Shown piece after piece: positions 6,567 to 9,289 of a stretch of DNA of 9,289 nt (position 1 is its first letter; each line of letters opens with the position of its first letter). The position numbers were made by a program, and so were the translations under genes. This stretch comes from an uncultured Eubacteriales bacterium. Lineage in GTDB: Bacteria > Bacillota > Clostridia > Eubacteriales > Anaerofustaceae. The stretch covers positions 1 through 9,289 of the forward strand of contig CADBPP010000153.1 in the NCBI GenBank assembly GCA_902796565.1. The letters run 5' to 3'. The notes under the pieces were generated by a model. That model was not told the DNA's origin. It ran no database searches and saw only the letters and a list, made by a program, of their open reading frames with translations.

Positions 6567-6945
6567 ATGTCTCCTCCGCGCTCTTCTCATCCAGCACCTG
6601 ATCCAGTATACGGGAGATCTCGCTGTCATCCAGCCCCTTGAAGATCTCCTCCACGCTGCCGGGATATTCGGTTTTGTCCTGAGGCATGTATTCCGGATCG
6701 TAGGGAGCGTTCTCCAGGCTTTTGATGATCGTCTTTCTGGGTCTTCTGTACCGGCCGGATTCTCTCCAGCGCTCTATCACCTTTCTTCTGGTCTCATCGT
6801 TTCCGCGGTATTCGGAAAAGTATGTGCTCCTGTTTTTCTCGAGGTTCTCCTGATGTTTTTTTATCAGGTGGTTAAGGAGCAGTTTCCTTGCGACCAGGTA
6901 AGCTGCGATCAGGAAAAGAATGACGAATCTCTTCAAAAAAATCAT
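6550..6945 (-). CDS. Unrecognised membrane-anchored protein, first gene of the ATP synthase operon
   Basis: This encodes 131 residues with one N-terminal hydrophobic helix (about residues 3-28, FVILFLIAAYLVARKLLL) and then a very charged, probably cytosolic domain of about 100 residues. That domain contains RRKVIERWRESGRYRRPRK in the middle and an acidic C-terminal part with EEIFKGLDDSEISRILDQVL. I recognise no family. The ATG at 6945-6943 is only 1 base from AAGGAGG (6947-6953), which is too close. A TTG at 6936 (10 bases away) is an alternative, and the ATG at 6963 falls in the promoter and has no ribosome binding site. It overlaps the AtpZ-like gene by 17 bases and appears to be promoter-proximal, so it is probably made together with the ATP synthase. 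Confidence 0.7.
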   Translation of the reverse strand: MIFLKRFVILFLIAAYLVARKLLLNHLIKKHQENLEKNRSTYFSEYRGNDETRRKVIERWRESGRYRRPRKTIIKSLENAPYDPEYMPQDKTEYPGSVEEIFKGLDDSEISRILDQVLDEKSAEETYERER

Positions 6946-6961
6946 TCCTCCTTCTGCTCGC

Positions 6962-7000
6962 ATTATATAAATTATACACTATACTTCCGCATGTTTGCCC
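6962..7000 (-). promoter_or_regulatory. Putative promoter of the ATP synthase operon
   Basis: The minus strand carries two TATAAT hexamers, at 6976-6971 and 6967-6962, separated by 3 bases, just upstream of the first gene's ribosome binding site. No good -35 box is visible 17 bases upstream of either one (the sequence there is GGCAAA-like), so the assignment rests on the -10 elements and position. Transcription would start around 6955-6965, giving a very short leader. Confidence 0.45.
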
Positions 7001-7047
7001 TGTTTTTTTCCCTGCTTCCTCTGTTTGTTTCCCCTTATTATTAATAA

Positions 7048-7063
7048 TTTTGAATATTCAAAA
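7048..7063. promoter_or_regulatory. Perfect 16-base palindrome, possible operator
   Basis: TTTTGAATATTCAAAA reads the same on both strands. It is flanked by a second pair of inverted arms, GTTTGTTT (7023-7030) and AAACAAAC (7062-7069). It lies about 75-100 bases upstream of the atp -10 elements and about 140 bases before the plus-strand promoter. Shape and position suit a dimeric regulator's operator, but AT-rich palindromes also arise by chance. Confidence 0.35.
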
Positions 7064-7072
7064 ACAAACCAT
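7058..7072 (-). other. Possible four-codon leader ORF (MVCF) upstream of the atp operon
   Basis: The minus strand reads GGGAGG, five bases, ATG GTT TGT TTT TGA. The Shine-Dalgarno spacing is ideal for a start at 7072, and the stop lies in the 16-base palindrome. It would be translated only if a promoter lies further upstream on the minus strand. A weak TTGTAT-17-ATAAAT candidate sits at about 7117-7147. Low confidence. Confidence 0.2.
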
Positions 7073-7146
7073 AAAGACCTCCCTTTTTTCCTCTTTAATC
7101 CGTAAAAATATGAATAATTTATCGTAAACTCCGTTTTGAATACAAT

Positions 7147-7168
7147 CCCGGGAGGACCACGCTCCGGG
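7147..7168. repeat. Imperfect GC-rich inverted repeat
   Basis: CCCGGGAG at 7147-7154 and CTCCGGG at 7162-7168 can pair with one bulged G around a 7-base loop. No T-tract follows on either strand, so it does not look like an intrinsic terminator. It lies upstream of the plus-strand promoter and could be a protein site or nothing. Confidence 0.3.
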
Positions 7169-7204
7169 AGTGATGATCCCGCCGCGGATTGCGCCGGATA
7201 TGCT

Positions 7205-7233
7205 TATACACGGAGAAGATTTTGTGATATCAT
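7205..7233 (+). promoter_or_regulatory. Putative promoter of the thymidylate synthase-like/E2-like operon
   Basis: A -35-like TATACA (7205-7210, four of six matches to TTGACA) is followed after 17 bases by an extended -10, TGATATCAT, whose hexamer is TATCAT at 7228-7233. Transcription from about 7240 would give a leader of some 20 bases containing AAGGAG at 7248-7253, six bases before the ATG at 7260. Confidence 0.5.
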
Positions 7234-7259
7234 AGAAAAAAACCGTGAAGGAGACAGAA

Positions 7260-7964
7260 ATGTTCCGCCATATCACTGCCCGGTCCCTCGCGGAGGGCAT
7301 CGAGAAATCCATGAGAGCCCTGGCCGAATACTCCCATATCGAAGAGAGGGAGAACCAGGACAGAATGAACGAGATGAAGGAGATCCAACTGCTTCTGGAC
7401 ATAACCGAACCGGAAAGCGAGCCCTTTATCAGCAAGGCAATGCCCTGCGATCTTAAGACTCTCATACAGTACGAAAGGGAATTCCTGGACGGCACAGCCG
7501 ACGATCTGGGATGGAAGTATACCTACCACGGCCTGTATTCCCCCTTCTATCCCAAGGTCCTGGAGGAGCTCAGAAGGAACATCCATTCCAGAAGGGCCGT
7601 CATCGCCCTCGGACAGGGAGACATCAATTTCACTTCGGATCCGCCCTGCCTGCAGACACTGCTTTTCAGCGTCGTCAACGGCGCGCTGGAACTGACCTGC
7701 CTGTTCAGGAGCAATGACGGGGTCAAGGCCTTTCCCATGAACATCCAGGCCATAGCGGCATTACAGAGAAAAGCGGCCGGTGAGCTCGGCCTTCCCGTGG
7801 GAGAACTGCACTATATCGCAAACAACTTCCACGCTTACCAGAACGATTTTGACCAGCTGGACAGCTATATAAAGCTTTTTGACCGCTACGGCGACGACTA
7901 CAGAAGAAAATGCTACAGCTGGGAACAGTATATGAAAAAGAAAGAGGAAATGGACAATGATTGA
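7260..7964 (+). CDS. Divergent thymidylate synthase-fold protein
   Basis: This 234-residue protein aligns without gaps to E. coli ThyA from the catalytic cysteine to H207/Y209. The conserved positions are C130 (in DPPCLQTLLF; ThyA C146), R150 and S151 (FRSND; R166/S167), D153 (D169), N161 (PMNI; N177, the residue that favours dUMP over dCMP), and H191 and Y193 (FHAYQND). The phosphate pair R111/R112 (HSRRAVIAL; R126/R127) is also kept. Differences are H147 to Leu, Q151 to Leu, Q165 to Phe and G173 to Ala. ThyA E58/W80 have no clear match, and the ThyA N-terminal segment with R21 and the C-terminal tail are missing or unrecognisable. It probably still binds a pyrimidine deoxynucleotide, but the reaction is unknown. 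The ATG at 7260 has AAGGAG at 6-base spacing; a GTG at 7245 is in frame but overlaps that box. It overlaps the next gene by 8 bases. Confidence 0.8.
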   Translation: MFRHITARSLAEGIEKSMRALAEYSHIEERENQDRMNEMKEIQLLLDITEPESEPFISKAMPCDLKTLIQYEREFLDGTADDLGWKYTYHGLYSPFYPKVLEELRRNIHSRRAVIALGQGDINFTSDPPCLQTLLFSVVNGALELTCLFRSNDGVKAFPMNIQAIAALQRKAAGELGLPVGELHYIANNFHAYQNDFDQLDSYIKLFDRYGDDYRRKCYSWEQYMKKKEEMDND

Positions 7965-8847
7965 CACAGCAGAGCCTCGCAGGCACAGATTCGGAGACAG
8001 AAAAGACGCATGGAGAGTAAGGGGACTGGACGGACTGCACACCATTTTCCTTTATGTTATGCCCAAGAGGACGGAGTCGGAGGTGTCCCTTACCGAGGAC
8101 ATCGACGTCACGGAACTGATGAAATTCATAAAGGAAGAAAACGATGAAAAGGGAACGAACCTCAAGTTCTTCCATGCTTTCGTTACCGCGGTGGCAAAGA
8201 CCGCCCGCATGAGGCCCCGCCTGAACTGGTTCATCTCCGGCAAACGATATTGGGAAAGAAAGGACCTTACCCTCTCGTTCATAGTGAAAAGGGAATTCGC
8301 CGACGGCAGCGACGAGAGCATGCTGGTTCTCAACTGCAAGCCGGAACTGACTCTCTACGACATCTCGAAGATCATCCTCGGTGACACGGCCAAGGTAAGG
8401 AAGGAAGGCCATAACAGCATGGACGACCTCCTCAACGTCTTCGGAAAGTTCCCGAGGTGGTTCCTTACCTTCTTCTTCTTTATCCTGCGCCGGCTGGAGT
8501 ATCATGGCATAATGCCGAATGCCCTTACCGACGGAGACATGAACTATTCCAGCATAATGCTGTCCAATCTGGGAAGCATCCGCTGCGAAGCGCCCTATCA
8601 CCATCTCAGCAACTACGGCACATGCTCCATGATGATCACCATCGGCACGCTGCACAAGGAGATGGTATACGATGAAGAGGGAGAGGGGACCCTCAGGGAT
8701 ATCGTAAGCATCTGCGTCACTGCGGACGAAAGGATCGCGGACGGCTTCTATTTCGCCAAGAGCATACGTCTTCTGAAGTATATCCTGGCAAATCCGCAGC
8801 TGCTTTGCGAACCGATCGGCAACGCCGTGGAAGATTACAAAGACTGA
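7957..8847 (+). CDS. Stand-alone E2/chloramphenicol acetyltransferase-fold protein with altered catalytic motif
   Basis: This 296-residue protein resembles the catalytic domain of 2-oxo acid dehydrogenase E2 acyltransferases. Residues 44-60 (SLTEDIDVTELMKFIKE) match the E2 core start, and NLKFFHAFVTAVAKTA and RPRLNWFI follow in the expected order. Late in the protein come MLSNLGSIRCEAPYHHL and the active-site region. That region reads DERIADG at residues 257-263, where active E2 and CAT enzymes have DHRVxDG or HHxxxDG, so the catalytic His is Glu258. There is no lipoyl or E3-binding domain and no E1 or E3 gene nearby. A hydrophobic run WFLTFFFFILRRLEY (168-182) could touch the membrane. The ATG at 7957 overlaps the previous gene by 8 bases, with GAGGA 8 bases upstream. 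The acyl acceptor and donor, if any, are unknown. Confidence 0.8.
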   Translation: MIDTAEPRRHRFGDRKDAWRVRGLDGLHTIFLYVMPKRTESEVSLTEDIDVTELMKFIKEENDEKGTNLKFFHAFVTAVAKTARMRPRLNWFISGKRYWERKDLTLSFIVKREFADGSDESMLVLNCKPELTLYDISKIILGDTAKVRKEGHNSMDDLLNVFGKFPRWFLTFFFFILRRLEYHGIMPNALTDGDMNYSSIMLSNLGSIRCEAPYHHLSNYGTCSMMITIGTLHKEMVYDEEGEGTLRDIVSICVTADERIADGFYFAKSIRLLKYILANPQLLCEPIGNAVEDYKD

Positions 8848-8869
8848 AAAACCTGCTGCTGACGCAAGC

Positions 8870-8902
8870 AGACCGGCTCGACTGAGCCGGTCTTTATTTT
8901 CT
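8870..8902 (+). terminator. Rho-independent terminator of the plus-strand operon
   Basis: A 10-base-pair perfect stem, AGACCGGCTC (8870-8879) with GAGCCGGTCT (8884-8893), closes a GACT loop and is followed by TTATTTTCTT. It begins 23 bases after the stop of the E2-like gene. It lies between convergent genes, but the minus-strand side lacks a good T-tract. Confidence 0.9.
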
Positions 8903-9289
8903 TTAAGCCTTTTTATCCTTTTTTCCGATGTTCAGAACAGCCGTCACCGCGTCGTACAGGATACAGGCGTGCACGAGGCATATGAAAAGCACGGTCCCTC
9001 CCCGTATGTACTGACTGCCGGGACGGAACTTCTCAAGAAGGACTCCCGCCGCAGCGCACAGGCACGACCACAGACCGAAGCATCGCGGGACCGTCAGGTA
9101 AGGTCTTTTTACGGTTGGACTTTCCTGTCCTGCTCTTTTGCCTAAGCGCACAGAAAGATCCATGCCGAATACAGCGAAAAAAGCACACACCGAATACATC
9201 AGCAGGCTTTCAAGCACGGGCGTAAACCAGAGAAGCTTTCCGGCCACGAAGAAGATGACGGTCTCCAAAGCCAGCGCGGCCTCCAGGTA
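8903..9289 (-). CDS. Unrecognised membrane protein, 5' end cut by the right edge
   Basis: This frame is open from the right edge to a TAA at 8905-8903, about 128 residues. It has hydrophobic segments FFVAGKLLWF through YSVCAFFAVFG, then LWSCLCAAAGVLL, then TVLFICLVHACILYDAVTAVL, so three or four membrane helices. A basic tail GKKDKKA ends it. A TTG at 9268-9266 could start it, but no ribosome binding site is visible in the few bases upstream, and the frame continues to the edge, so I treat it as partial. I recognise no family. It converges on the terminated plus-strand operon and appears unrelated to it. Confidence 0.6.
   Translation of the reverse strand, partial: YLEAALALETVIFFVAGKLLWFTPVLESLLMYSVCAFFAVFGMDLSVRLGKRAGQESPTVKRPYLTVPRCFGLWSCLCAAAGVLLEKFRPGSQYIRGGTVLFICLVHACILYDAVTAVLNIGKKDKKA

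Larger units (their letters stand above)
6946..7259. other. Divergent intergenic region, AT-rich in the middle
   Basis: These 314 bases separate the minus-strand atp operon from the plus-strand two-gene operon. They hold the putative atp promoter (about 6962-7000), an AT-rich patch with a perfect palindrome (7048-7063), a possible minus-strand four-codon ORF (7058-7072), an imperfect GC-rich inverted repeat (7147-7168) and the putative plus-strand promoter (7205-7233). I see no convincing protein gene, RNA gene or riboswitch fold here. Confidence 0.7.

Noticed and set aside
6285..6629. Longer start for the AtpZ-like gene (21 extra residues)
   Set aside because: The extra part lies within the preceding gene's coding frame and has no ribosome binding site, whereas the ATG at 6566 has GGAGGAG.
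7147..7168. Intrinsic terminator at the GC-rich inverted repeat
   Set aside because: The stem is imperfect, no T-tract follows on either strand, and no gene ends there.
6946..7259. Possible Na+ or other riboswitch ahead of the atp operon
   Set aside because: I found no conserved stem-junction pattern I could recognise, and the likely promoter is too close to the first gene to leave room for one.
7058..7495. Minus-strand frame of 145 codons reaching into the intergenic region
   Set aside because: Mostly antisense to the TS-like gene, Ser/Ile-rich shadow composition, no start signal. Only its last four codons (the MVCF mini-ORF) have a good ribosome binding site.
7723..8655. Long minus-strand open frame (310 codons) opposite the TS-like and E2-like genes
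   Set aside because: It is longer than the plus-strand gene it covers, but the plus strand carries clear family signatures, a ribosome binding site, a promoter candidate and a terminator. The antisense protein is low-complexity and unlike any family.
7957..8847. Chloramphenicol resistance acetyltransferase
   Set aside because: The N-terminal half follows the E2 pattern rather than CAT, and the HHxxxDG motif of CAT is not present.

Overview
The window suggests an anaerobic, moderately GC-rich low-GC-lineage Firmicute (class Clostridia; an Anaerovoracaceae/Eubacteriales-like gut or mud anaerobe is my best guess, not proven). The grounds are a Na+-type F-ATPase c subunit, strong AAGGAGG ribosome binding sites, AtpZ/AtpI genes at the head of the operon, and a stand-alone E2-fold acyltransferase-like gene of a kind I associate with Clostridia. 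There is no rRNA, tRNA, CRISPR array, insertion sequence or phage gene.

Bases 1 to about 6945 hold one long minus-strand operon for an F1Fo ATP synthase, read from right to left: an unrecognised membrane-anchored protein, AtpZ-like, AtpI, AtpB (a), AtpE (c), AtpF (b), AtpH (delta), AtpA (alpha), AtpG (gamma), AtpC (epsilon), and the 5' part of AtpD (beta), which leaves the window at base 1. Two things are unusual. The c subunit is an 84-residue hairpin unit duplicated in one chain, with both ion-binding glutamates and the Na+ ligand set kept in both halves. And epsilon lies between gamma and beta instead of after beta.

Bases 6946 to 7259 are a divergent intergenic region with a putative promoter facing each way, a perfect 16-base AT-rich palindrome and a possible four-codon leader ORF.

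Bases 7260 to 8847 hold a two-gene plus-strand operon with overlapping genes. The first encodes a divergent thymidylate synthase-fold protein that keeps the catalytic cysteine and the nucleotide-phosphate and pyrimidine ligands but has lost several other catalytic positions. The second encodes a stand-alone E2/chloramphenicol-acetyltransferase-fold protein whose HxxxDG catalytic histidine is a glutamate. A clear rho-independent terminator follows. A convergent minus-strand membrane protein gene, cut by the right edge, ends at 8903.

The ATP synthase genes form one machine: the membrane ring and stator (a, c, b), the rotor and catalytic head (alpha, beta, gamma, epsilon, delta), and small membrane proteins probably involved in ring assembly. 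The plus-strand pair has no visible link to it beyond sharing the intergenic region.
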